From Lactobacillus sp. 0.1XD8-4 (GTDB lineage Bacteria; Bacillota; Bacilli; Lactobacillales; Lactobacillaceae), in the NCBI RefSeq assembly GCF_009663775.1, contig NZ_RDBR01000012.1:1-44841 (forward strand): 44,841 bases of DNA. The letters are read 5' to 3'. The stretch's first letter is position 1. Every line of letters starts with the position of its first letter. Below are positions 7,584 to 15,472 of the stretch, in pieces. The translations under genes were made by a program, and so were the position numbers. Under the pieces are notes generated by a model that ran no database searches, had not been told where the DNA came from, and saw nothing but the letters and a program-made list of their open reading frames with translations.

Positions 7584-9330
7584 TTTTCTTGAACTCCTTA
7601 GTGTGATACGGTAGCGAAATCTTAACAACAGTCCCTGCATCATCGCTATTAATTTGCAATGCGCTATCTTGATCGTATAATCCGATCAACCGTTGATTTA
7701 AATTATAAAGCGCATTTCCATTTCCCTTTTGTGATATAACCGGCTCAGTACCGATTTTTTTAATCAAAGAAGGCCTTATTCCGGTACCATTATCCGTGAC
7801 TTGAATTTGTAGTCGTCCTTCTTCTTTTTTTATTATTATTTCGACAACATTATCCTTTTTGCGCGAACCGAATGCATGCTTAATTGTATTTTCAACCAAT
7901 ACTTGAATGGTAAACGGCGGGAGGTAGGCATCATCAGGAACGCTTTGTTTAATCGTTACCCGATACTTATTTGGAAACCTGGTTTGTTCTAACTCAAGAT
8001 AAGCATCCACTTGGTTTAGCTCCTGCTTTAATGAAATCTCGGTTGCCCGCGCTCCAATCAGATTTGCACGGAAATAAGTGCTTAATTGGAGTAATAACTC
8101 CCGAGCTTTTTGCCGATCATGACGGAGAATCGCCGTAATGGTATTGATTGCATTGAAGAAAAAGTGCGGATTTACCTGTGCTTGTAGTGACTTGATTTCG
8201 GCATCACGGACTAACTGTGCTTGTACTTCTGCCTGGCCTAATGCGATCTGATTAGTAAAAATTTCGCATAAACCTGTCGCCAGTTGAATTTCCACGGGAG
8301 TTAAGTGCCAACGATCTACATAATACATTTTTAGCGTACCAATTACCGTCTCATCAACACGTAAAGGGGCAACAATCGCTGCTTCAAGCGGACAATTCGG
8401 TTCTTTACAGCCGATTAGTTTACTGTGATCAGCAATTTCAATCTGGCCGGTTTTAATCACTTTCATTGATAAAGTTGTTTCAAGCGAATTTCCTGGAATA
8501 TGGTGATCGCTACCTGCCCCGACATGGGCCAAAATATGTTCGCGATCCGTAATGCTTACTGCATCAAAATTTGTATATTTTTTAATTATTTTCACAATGT
8601 TTTGGGCAGACGATTTACTTAAACCTTGACGAAAGTACGGCAAGGTTTCATTCGTTAACTGTAAGACAGAATGCGTTTGTGTCGCCCGTAACTCTTCTTC
8701 TTGGTGCAAGTACATTGAAATGATTGAAAGAAAGATTGATGTTCCTAATGAGTTAACAAGAATCATCGGTAACGCAATATACTGAACTAGAGACCATCCC
8801 GTTGGACTAAAGAAGAGAATAAACGCCATTTGAATACTCTCCATCAATAAGCCAACAATAAAACCATGCCATGGCGTCATTACCTTAAAGTAGCTTTGCC
8901 GATCATGGTATAAAAAGCCCGAAAGAAAACCAATTAAAACTGAACTCGGAATATAAAACCAGCTTTGGAATGCGATCCCTGCTTGAATAATCCGGTGCAT
9001 TCCTGCAACAATTCCAACTAAACCACCAACCCACGGACCACCAATGATTCCTGCAACAGAAACTGCAAGGATTCGCGCGTTAACAATTGAGTCGTTTGCC
9101 GAAATGGCTGTCAGAATAATTTTATCATGTAGCTGATTACTAGCATCAATCTCAATCCCTGTCATATTTGCCATAATGGCAAATATTGAAAACAAAAGAA
9201 CTAATTGGATCTTGGCGTGAATAGTTTGATTAAACAGCAATTGCCGAAAAAAGGGCACACTAACTAAGAGAAATGCCAAAATAATAATCAGACCGACACG
9301 CTCAGCCATTAAAATTGTCAAATACATCAT
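7564..9330 (-). CDS. lytS: LytS-type sensor histidine kinase
   Basis: A 588-residue kinase. A 5TM-LYT membrane sensor (about residues 1-210) is followed by a GAF-like region with CKEPNCP (about 280-350) and a His-kinase domain with the phospho-acceptor motif QVNPHFFFNAINTI. The HATPase has N-box VENTIKHAFG and G-boxes TDNGTGI and GNGNALYNL. The preferred start is the ATG at 9330, one base after the SPFH stop codon; its RBS is weak, so translational coupling is likely. A GTG at 9378 would extend it inside the SPFH gene. It partners the overlapping lytR. Confidence 0.92.
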   Translation of the reverse strand: MMYLTILMAERVGLIIILAFLLVSVPFFRQLLFNQTIHAKIQLVLLFSIFAIMANMTGIEIDASNQLHDKIILTAISANDSIVNARILAVSVAGIIGGPWVGGLVGIVAGMHRIIQAGIAFQSWFYIPSSVLIGFLSGFLYHDRQSYFKVMTPWHGFIVGLLMESIQMAFILFFSPTGWSLVQYIALPMILVNSLGTSIFLSIISMYLHQEEELRATQTHSVLQLTNETLPYFRQGLSKSSAQNIVKIIKKYTNFDAVSITDREHILAHVGAGSDHHIPGNSLETTLSMKVIKTGQIEIADHSKLIGCKEPNCPLEAAIVAPLRVDETVIGTLKMYYVDRWHLTPVEIQLATGLCEIFTNQIALGQAEVQAQLVRDAEIKSLQAQVNPHFFFNAINTITAILRHDRQKARELLLQLSTYFRANLIGARATEISLKQELNQVDAYLELEQTRFPNKYRVTIKQSVPDDAYLPPFTIQVLVENTIKHAFGSRKKDNVVEIIIKKEEGRLQIQVTDNGTGIRPSLIKKIGTEPVISQKGNGNALYNLNQRLIGLYDQDSALQINSDDAGTVVKISLPYHTKEFKKNESFAC

Positions 9331-9331
9331 C

Positions 9332-10198
9332 TTAATTTTGGGTCCCCGTATTAATAACTGGTTGCGTTCCACGTTCACTAATAATTGCGACCATAATATT
9401 ATTAATTATTTGAAGACGCTGGTCATCAGTCAAGTTAAGACCAGCTTCTTTATTTAGACGGTCAATAGCGTCTTCGGTAATTGAAACCGCCCCTTCAACG
9501 ATTATTTTTCGAGCCGATAAAATTGCAGAAGACTGTTGCTTTTGTAACATCGCACTAGCAATCTCAGTAGCATATGCTAGATGGGTGAGTCTCGTCTCAA
9601 TAATCTTTACCCCGGCGACATCCAATCTTTCCTGCAATTCCGCTGTTAGACGTTCAGAGACCTCGGTGGGATTACCGCGTAATGTAATAGCATCTTGATC
9701 TTCAAAACTGTCGTAAGGATATTCGCTTGCTACGTGCCGAACTGCAGACTCACTTTGAATTTGAACAAATTGTTCATAATCATCAACCGAAAAAAGCGCT
9801 TTGGCAGTATCGACCACTTTATAGACAATAACAGCTGCGATCTCAACCGGGTTTCCCTTTGAATCATTAACTTTTAAGATCTGGCTATTAAAGTTACAAA
9901 CCCGCAATGAGACAGTTTCCTTATTCGTAAATGGAATCGTCATAAATAAACCAGCATCACGAATTGTCCCGATATAATTACCAAAAAAGGTTAACACTTT
10001 GGCTTCATTCGGCTGGATAATCGTCAAAGATGTACTAAATAACACTACAATTACCAAAAGAATACCGCCAAGGGTTAGAAAGAAAGGCATCTTACCATTA
10101 ATACCAATAAAAATTAACCACAAACTAAGCAAACCGATAATAATCGCACAAAGCAATCCAAGATAACCATTAACGTGTACTGCTGTCTTTTCTTTCAT
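9332..10198 (-). CDS. SPFH/band-7 domain membrane protein
   Basis: A 288-residue SPFH (prohibitin/flotillin-like) protein. Two hydrophobic helices (about residues 10-32 and 37-57) anchor it. The SPFH domain begins IIQPNEAKVLTFFGNYIGT, followed by the coiled-coil-like segment AYATEIASAMLQKQQSSAI. Such proteins scaffold membrane microdomains and protease or kinase complexes. GGGGGA is eight bases before the ATG. The stop lies one base before lytS, so it is in the lytSR unit; a role in organising or stabilising the LytS sensor is inference from context only. Confidence 0.85.
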   Translation of the reverse strand: MKEKTAVHVNGYLGLLCAIIIGLLSLWLIFIGINGKMPFFLTLGGILLVIVVLFSTSLTIIQPNEAKVLTFFGNYIGTIRDAGLFMTIPFTNKETVSLRVCNFNSQILKVNDSKGNPVEIAAVIVYKVVDTAKALFSVDDYEQFVQIQSESAVRHVASEYPYDSFEDQDAITLRGNPTEVSERLTAELQERLDVAGVKIIETRLTHLAYATEIASAMLQKQQSSAILSARKIIVEGAVSITEDAIDRLNKEAGLNLTDDQRLQIINNIMVAIISERGTQPVINTGTQN

Positions 10199-10217
10199 TT
10201 GTCATTTCCCCCTTGCC

Positions 10218-11594
10218 TTAAAACCGAAGTCCTTTGGGATAAAAATTTTTCACCGTCTTATCAACCACCTTGCCAAAACCGCAAGTATGGTGCTCACACA
10301 CTAACAAATACCAACCGTTGGGAACAACATTATTAATTCCGATGACATCTCCATGAACATACTGTTGCCATTGTTCTTTACTAATTTCAATCACTCGCTG
10401 ACTACCACTTGGTAAACTAGCAAGCGCCCATGCCAATGCAGGTTCAAAGCGGTTTTTCTTAAATGTCCCCAGATGGAGGCCCGGACGTAATACATTTAAT
10501 CCATCCAAATAGTCAGTATCCATTTCTGATGGCAAATCGTACAACTGGTCACCAAATAAAATTAATTGCTGCGACTGGTAATCAGGAAAAACAAGGGCCT
10601 TAAACTTTTCAAATAACCCTAATTGGTCTTTATCTGGTCGTACTACTGATAATTTTTTTCGTTTATTTTTCTTTTTTCGTTTTTTTATTGTAAGGTCTTG
10701 GGGAGAACCGTTAACCAATTTAGCAATGAAATGCCCTTCTCCTTTAATATGGTGAGGAAACAGACGAACAGCATTTACTAAGTCAGCATTCCCATCAGCC
10801 CATTCTGGACGACCGTCGTCCATTCCCATTGACTTTTCAATAGGAACAAGTTTTAGCGTAGGATAATTTTTAAGCAGCCAGGCAATATTCTGTTCATCTT
10901 CTTCTGGAGCAAAGGTACAAGTTGAATATACCAAGGTCCCACCCGATTTTAACATTTTCATTGCCGAATCAAGAATCTTTTGCTGGCGATTAGCACATTC
11001 CCGCGGATAGTCCGTTGACCAATACTCTATTCCGGCAGGTTCTTTTCTAAACATTCCTTCTCCAGAACAAGGGGCATCGACTAAGATTCGGTCAAAATAG
11101 TGAGGAAACTGCTTTTCAAGGTCAGCAGGACTTTCACTGGTTACAACTGCATTCTTTGCTCCCCACCGTTCAAGATTCTCTGCAAGGATTTTAGCGCGCT
11201 TAGGAAAGATCTCATTTGCAACTAATAAACCCTTATTGGCCATTTTAGCAACGAGGTGGGTCGTTTTACCACCGGGAGCAGCACAGAGGTCTAATACTCG
11301 TTCTCCAGCCTGGGGAGCGACTACTTCCCCGACAAACATTGCTGACGGCTCTTGACTGTATACCCACCCCGTAACATGATCAAGTGATTTACCATTTATC
11401 TGCCCATAATAACCAGTAGGGACATATGGTACTTTGCCAGTAGCCCTAGCAATTGTTGCGGTTGGTTGACCATTCTTTAACGGGTTTTCCCGAAAACCGC
11501 CATAACTCGGCTGTGCTAACGCGGACAGAAATTCATCGGCTTCTGCCCCCATTAGTTTTTTGTATTTTGTAACAAATTCATTCGGTAGTTGCAC
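10218..11594 (-). CDS. rsmF: RsmB/RsmF-type rRNA (cytosine-C5) methyltransferase
   Basis: SAM-dependent m5C methyltransferase acting on 16S rRNA (YebU/RsmF-like), 458 residues. Visible are the SAM-binding VLDLCAAPGGKTTHLV, the motif-IV Cys in DAPCSGEGMFRK and the motif-VI catalytic Cys in YSTCTFAPEEDEQ. A basic linker (KKRKKKNKRKK, near residue 310) leads to the C-terminal RNA-binding extension, ending in the FGFGKVV-like and FYPKGLR motifs typical of the Gram-positive branch. It starts at GTG with GAGGAG nine bases upstream. SPFH-lytS-lytR follow after 19 bases, so it probably heads that transcript. Confidence 0.9.
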   Translation of the reverse strand: MQLPNEFVTKYKKLMGAEADEFLSALAQPSYGGFRENPLKNGQPTATIARATGKVPYVPTGYYGQINGKSLDHVTGWVYSQEPSAMFVGEVVAPQAGERVLDLCAAPGGKTTHLVAKMANKGLLVANEIFPKRAKILAENLERWGAKNAVVTSESPADLEKQFPHYFDRILVDAPCSGEGMFRKEPAGIEYWSTDYPRECANRQQKILDSAMKMLKSGGTLVYSTCTFAPEEDEQNIAWLLKNYPTLKLVPIEKSMGMDDGRPEWADGNADLVNAVRLFPHHIKGEGHFIAKLVNGSPQDLTIKKRKKKNKRKKLSVVRPDKDQLGLFEKFKALVFPDYQSQQLILFGDQLYDLPSEMDTDYLDGLNVLRPGLHLGTFKKNRFEPALAWALASLPSGSQRVIEISKEQWQQYVHGDVIGINNVVPNGWYLLVCEHHTCGFGKVVDKTVKNFYPKGLRF

Positions 11595-11739
11595 GTTATT
11601 ACGCTCCTCTATAAAGTAATGTCTTTATTGTAACTTATTTTATTAATTTATGAGACAAAATGCTTGGCAAAGGCTTAACTTTTTGTTAAAAATGTTATAA
11701 TTGTATTTTATAACTGACATAGAAAGAAGAGATATGGTA

Positions 11740-12552
11740 ATGAACAAACATCTAATTGCGCTTGATCTTGATGGCACAACATTAAATAACCAATCAAAAT
11801 TAACCAATGAAACAATTGCGACTCTTCGGGCACTGGCACGTGAAGGTCATATTGTTAGTATCATTACCGGGCGACCATATCGGATTGCCCAACATATTTA
11901 TGATCAAATTGGCATTAAAACTCCAATGGTAAATTTTAACGGTGCCCTTACTCATATTCCTCATGAGCACTGGGACAAAGAATACGAGGTCGAATTAACT
12001 CGCGAACTTGCTCTTGACCTTCTTGCTAATCGTGAGGCCCTTGGAATTAACACGATTACCGTTGAAAATAAGCACCATGTATGGGCAAATAAAGCAAGCA
12101 ATGACTTACCAGAGTTTCTCCCTAACAAACTAAGCAAAGATCAATTGCTTACCCCCGCTAATTTAATTGAAAAGCCAATTGCCTTAACGATCCAATACCA
12201 GCCTGAGCACCAAGCCGATATCATCAAGGCCGTTAATGAAAAGTATGGAGATTTTGTTGAACCTCGAGTATGGGGTGGTCCATACAACATTTTAGAATTG
12301 ATTCATCGTGGTACGCATAAGGAATCAGGAATGTTCTATATTGCCAAACAATATCAGATTGACCGCCAAGACATTATTGCATTTGGCGATGAGCATAACG
12401 ATTTTGAAATGTTAGATGCTGCTGGTCGAGGCGTTGCAATGAATAATGCCATTCCTGAACTCAAGAGCATTGCTAATGATGTTACTCCGATTGATAATGA
12501 CCATAATGGTTTAGCGAAATACTTACGTGATTATTTTAAAATTGCAATTTAA
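11740..12552 (+). CDS. Cof-type HAD-IIB phosphatase
   Basis: A 270-residue haloacid-dehalogenase-like hydrolase. Motif I is ALDLDGTTLN with the nucleophile Asp near residue 9, motif II is SIITGRP, and motif III/IV is FGDEHNDFEMLDAAG. The cap is of the C2B type. Family members dephosphorylate sugar phosphates, flavin or pyridoxal phosphate; the substrate here is unknown. I choose the ATG at 11740 because AGAAGAG is eight bases upstream, whereas the ATG at 11734 is only two bases from it. A TATAAT at 11696-11701 is a good -10. It is monocistronic, ending in a terminator. Confidence 0.9.
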   Translation: MNKHLIALDLDGTTLNNQSKLTNETIATLRALAREGHIVSIITGRPYRIAQHIYDQIGIKTPMVNFNGALTHIPHEHWDKEYEVELTRELALDLLANREALGINTITVENKHHVWANKASNDLPEFLPNKLSKDQLLTPANLIEKPIALTIQYQPEHQADIIKAVNEKYGDFVEPRVWGGPYNILELIHRGTHKESGMFYIAKQYQIDRQDIIAFGDEHNDFEMLDAAGRGVAMNNAIPELKSIANDVTPIDNDHNGLAKYLRDYFKIAI

Positions 12553-12594
12553 AAAGCTAGGGACAGATAGCGGTGCTACCTACCCTAGCTTTTT
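12551..12594. terminator. Bidirectional terminator
   Basis: AAAAAGCTAGGG (12551-12562) pairs perfectly with CCCTAGCTTTTT (12583-12594). It is shared by the convergent phosphatase and cytochrome b5-like genes and begins inside the phosphatase stop codon. Confidence 0.9.
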
Positions 12595-12603
12595 GTAGTT
12601 ATT

Positions 12604-12840
12604 CTAGTCAACTAATTTACCGACTACAGGGATGTCTTTTAACACTGTTTCCATATGAATAGAACGAGGCATCGCAGAAGTCAAGTCGTGACCAGCAAGG
12701 TTTCCATGGTGTTTACCATCCTTCCATACAGGTACGTTCGAAACATCATAAACAATACCTTTAACAGCAACGTATGCAGGATGTCCATCTCGACCATCGA
12801 ACTTAGCAAGTTCGGTTGTTGTAAATGTTTTTTCTGCCAT
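12604..12840 (-). CDS. Small cytochrome b5-like heme/steroid-binding domain protein
   Basis: A 78-residue, single-domain protein. It matches the short bacterial cytochrome b5-like family: the start FTTTELAKFDGRDGHPAYVA, then GIVYDVSN, and a His-rich KHHGNLAGHDLT that would supply the axial ligand region, with HMETVLKDIPVVGKLVD at the end. No membrane anchor or signal is present, so it should be cytosolic. Whether it binds heme in an organism lacking heme synthesis is unknown; binding of another small molecule is possible. It is monocistronic, with RBS AAAGGTGAAG. Confidence 0.85.
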   Translation of the reverse strand: MAEKTFTTTELAKFDGRDGHPAYVAVKGIVYDVSNVPVWKDGKHHGNLAGHDLTSAMPRSIHMETVLKDIPVVGKLVD

Positions 12841-12878
12841 TAAAACTTCACCTTTCTATGATTCAAGAATAGCTAGTA

Positions 12879-12906
12879 ATTCTATTTTAATTCAAAAACT
12901 ATTCAA
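12879..12906 (-). promoter_or_regulatory. Promoter of the cytochrome b5-like gene
   Basis: On the minus strand TTGAAT (12901-12906) and TAGAAT (12879-12884) are separated by 16 bases, 39 bases upstream of the start codon. Both are close to sigma-A consensus. Confidence 0.6.
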
Positions 12907-13196
12907 ATGCATTAATTATTAGACCTTTATTATTATCAAAGTATTAATTTTTTAATTAAGTATTACACAAACAATTTACTTTTCTTTGGGAAAATGGCAA
13001 GGACCTTATGATATAAGTAGATTAAAGTTATTTTTAAATATTTTGTGAACTATACTGGTAATTAGTAAGTCTGAGAAAATCATGAGAATGAAAATTTTTC
13101 ACTTCCAAACCACCTTTTTCTCAAGCCCAAACTCTCCTCCATAAAATAATTTATAACTAAAATGAGAATATTAATTACATTAGTTTCAAAAATTGT

Positions 13197-13202
13197 TATA
13201 AT
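13197..13202 (+). promoter_or_regulatory. -10 box of the candidate small RNA
   Basis: A perfect TATAAT preceded by TGT makes an extended -10 (TGTTATAAT at 13194-13202). TTACAT (13175-13180) is a possible -35 at 16 bases. Transcription would begin within a few bases of the first hairpin. Confidence 0.6.
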
Positions 13203-13206
13203 AAAA

Positions 13207-13296
13207 GGCGAAGGTGATTCTGCAATCACTTTCGCCAACATACTTCTACTGTGGATCATTGATGTTGTCATGTCATCAATGATCCTCTTTTATTTT
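13207..13296 (+). ncRNA. Candidate small RNA with two strong hairpins and a terminator
   Basis: The 614-bp gap between the b5-like gene and the response regulator holds a compact transcript-like unit. Hairpin 1 (13207-13236) pairs GGCGAAGGTGATT with AATCACTTTCGCC across a four-base loop, with one G-U. Hairpin 2 (13253-13285) is a perfect 12-bp stem, GGATCATTGATG/CATCAATGATCC, followed by TCTTTTATTTT, an intrinsic terminator. An extended -10 lies directly upstream. No convincing reading frame is seen inside. It could be a trans-acting sRNA or a short attenuated leader; the terminator is about 160 bp from the next gene, which favours an independent RNA. I see nothing else convincing in the rest of the gap. 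Confidence 0.55.
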
Positions 13297-13454
13297 ACAG
13301 CATTCGTATTTTTCTGCAATAAATTTTCAAAATTATTCCAGCCGTTTACTAAAACTATTTCAAACAGCTTCGGTCTAGTGGTAATTTAATTGCGATAACT
13401 TTATAATAATCAATGTAGTCAGTAGGAATCATTATACTGAAAGCGGGTCTAACA

Positions 13455-14108
13455 ATGTATAAAGTACTTGTTGCAGATGATCACCCGATTGTTAGGATGG
13501 GCGTTAAAACCCTCGTAGATCAGCAAGAAGGTTTCAGCGTAGTAAGTGAAGAAGCAAATGGCATTGATGTTGCAATGCGTGTTGAACAAGGCGATATCGA
13601 CATCATCATTATGGATTTGTGTATGCCCCCAGGAGAGAATGGGTTAGTGACAATAAAAAGAATCCATGAACACCTTCCCAATATCAAAATCATGGTTTTT
13701 TCAATGCATAGTGAATCTGAATTTATCAATCATGCAATCTATAACGGCGCAATGGGTTATATTTTAAAAAGTTCAGCCACCAGTGAACTTATTCATGGCT
13801 TGAAGCAAGTAGCTGACGGTGAGAAATATCTTGATAATAACATCATGGTTACTAAAGAAGATCTTCTAACAATCAAAAGCGGTCCCACTCACCTTGATAT
13901 TGACGAGTATCTTGCTCTTTCAGGGCGTGAGCGAGAACTATTGCCCTTAATAGTTCTGGGCTATACTAATAAAGAGATTGCGGCAAAGCTGTTTATCTCT
14001 ACCAAAACTGTTGAGGCTCACAAAGCCAACATCATGCATAAACTTCATCTTAAATCACATGCCCAATTAATTCGCTATGCTTTCCATCATCATTTAATTA
14101 ATATATAA
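13455..14108 (+). CDS. NarL/FixJ-type response regulator (orphan)
   Basis: A 217-residue two-component regulator. The receiver domain carries VADDHPIV (acidic pocket Asp8/Asp9), the phospho-Asp at 54 in IIMDLCMPPG, and Lys in YILKSSAT. The C-terminal LuxR-type HTH (about 150-217) has LSGRERELLPLIVLGYTNKE and ISTKTVEAHKANIM. No histidine kinase is adjacent, so its partner is elsewhere or it acts alone. The ATG at 13455 has only a modest RBS (AAGCGGG). A possible -10 TATACT lies at 13433-13438. A hairpin terminator follows. Confidence 0.9.
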   Translation: MYKVLVADDHPIVRMGVKTLVDQQEGFSVVSEEANGIDVAMRVEQGDIDIIIMDLCMPPGENGLVTIKRIHEHLPNIKIMVFSMHSESEFINHAIYNGAMGYILKSSATSELIHGLKQVADGEKYLDNNIMVTKEDLLTIKSGPTHLDIDEYLALSGRERELLPLIVLGYTNKEIAAKLFISTKTVEAHKANIMHKLHLKSHAQLIRYAFHHHLINI

Positions 14109-14172
14109 AAGCGGGATTAACCGTCGTGACAGACTCTATCGCCTGTTAACAAACGGTTACTTCCCGCTTATT
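14109..14172. terminator. Long hairpin terminator between convergent genes
   Basis: AAGCGGGA (14109-14116) pairs with TCCCGCTT (14162-14169), and internally AACCGT pairs with ACGGTT. It overlaps the stop codon of the minus-strand HTH/TPR regulator and probably ends both transcripts. Confidence 0.7.
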
Positions 14173-15058
14173 TGTTACTAATTGTTTTATCAAAATTATT
14201 TAATAAGGCTGCAACCTGTACCTCAACTACATTATTTGAATTAAAGCGGGCAAACACTTCCGCTTCGGTCAACAAGCGGCGAACTGTTGCAGAATCTTTG
14301 CCAAGTTCGATCGCGTTATTTGCTTCTAATAGCTTAATCCGGGGCAAAAAATATGTGACATGATTACTTGCACAAATCTTTGTAGTCGTCTCAAGAACAC
14401 GATTACTTACAACTAACCGTTTATTAAGGGCATGATATTCGGCCGCATAATACATCATGGTAATAATACGCAAATAATAGTTCCGTGAAGCACCTTCTAA
14501 GTCTTCATCCGCCTTTGAACGCAGAAATGAAATAACTTTAGAAAAGAAAAAGTCAGCATGTTCCATTGAATTTTGCCGTGCATATAATATTCCAGAACCA
14601 AGATAAGCCAATGGTGAATAGATTGTCCGATGTTGTTCATCTAATTCGTCTAGGATCTTCGTGAAGTTAAACAAACTTGTTGAAGCATTATTATTAGTAA
14701 GGGTATAAATCATCCCTTTTAAATAATAATACTGCATCTTATCTTGTGGTGACTTCAAATCAGCAAGATGAATCTTCTTGAGCTTGCTAACTGCTTGTGG
14801 AAAATGCTCAATCATTAGCGACAATTCAATTTCATCAAGAAGATTGCGAATGTAGCGGATAGATGAAGTGTTATTTTTATTAAGATCATCAATTGTCAAA
14901 CCTAAACGATCACAAAGCTGTTCGAGAATCGATAGTGAAGGCACCTGCCCGTTATTTTCAAACTTACTTAAAGTTGATTGAGTGCAAATCCCCTTACTTA
15001 AAGCAACTTGTGAATAGCCAAGCCGTTTTCGTTGGTGAACAAAGCGCTTAATATCCAT
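14168..15058 (-). CDS. XRE-family HTH regulator with TPR-like C-terminus (Rgg/PlcR-like fold)
   Basis: A 296-residue protein. The N-terminal XRE HTH (residues 5-60: LGYSQVALSKGICTQSTLSK and VPSLSILEQLCDRLG) is followed by an all-helical region resembling the TPR repeats of Rgg/PlcR-type regulators. In that class the C-terminus binds a short peptide, but no peptide gene is visible nearby. The ATG lies 17 bases after the sufT stop with AGGGGG five bases upstream, so it appears to be the last gene of the suf transcript. It might report on or regulate iron-sulfur status; that is inference from position only. Confidence 0.8.
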   Translation of the reverse strand: MDIKRFVHQRKRLGYSQVALSKGICTQSTLSKFENNGQVPSLSILEQLCDRLGLTIDDLNKNNTSSIRYIRNLLDEIELSLMIEHFPQAVSKLKKIHLADLKSPQDKMQYYYLKGMIYTLTNNNASTSLFNFTKILDELDEQHRTIYSPLAYLGSGILYARQNSMEHADFFFSKVISFLRSKADEDLEGASRNYYLRIITMMYYAAEYHALNKRLVVSNRVLETTTKICASNHVTYFLPRIKLLEANNAIELGKDSATVRRLLTEAEVFARFNSNNVVEVQVAALLNNFDKTISNK

Positions 15059-15075
15059 GTCTGCCCCCTATTGTT

Positions 15076-15408
15076 TTAGCCGTGAATTCCTAATGCAATT
15101 TTAGCAAACCTACTCATCCGTGACAAATCCCAAACCGGCTCCCATACGAGGTTAATATTACACTTATCAACACCATCAACTGAAGTTACTGCTTTTGTTA
15201 TATCGCGATTTAAAATATCACCTAATGGGCAGCCCATTGTCGTTAATGTCATTGTTACGGTACATTCACCATTATCTTCAACTTTAACATCATAAATTAA
15301 ACCAAGGTTAACAAGGTCAATCCCTAATTCTGGGTCAATAACCTCTTCAAGGGCATCCATGACTTTATTTTCAAGTGGTGAGAAAGGTACATCTTTTTCA
15401 TCAGCCAT
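15076..15408 (-). CDS. sufT: SufT-like DUF59/MIP18 iron-sulfur assembly protein
   Basis: A 110-residue MIP18/DUF59 protein. Seen are the family motif EEVIDPELGIDLVNLGLIYD, the conserved Cys in MTLTTMGCPLGD and the C-terminal NLVWEPVWDLSRMS. Such proteins help mature Fe-S proteins (SufT role). GGAGG is seven bases before the ATG. It lies 64 bases downstream of sufB on the same strand. Confidence 0.9.
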   Translation of the reverse strand: MADEKDVPFSPLENKVMDALEEVIDPELGIDLVNLGLIYDVKVEDNGECTVTMTLTTMGCPLGDILNRDITKAVTSVDGVDKCNINLVWEPVWDLSRMSRFAKIALGIHG

Positions 15409-15472
15409 TTAAATTCCTCCAAACTTATATTTAACTAGGTTACTGCTTATTGCCCGCTAGTTAAAAGTGCTT

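Noticed and set aside
13080-13389. Overlapping short ORFs on both strands around the small-RNA candidate
   Set aside because: They lack RBSs, have low-complexity hydrophobic translations and coincide with the hairpins; a structured RNA explains the region better.
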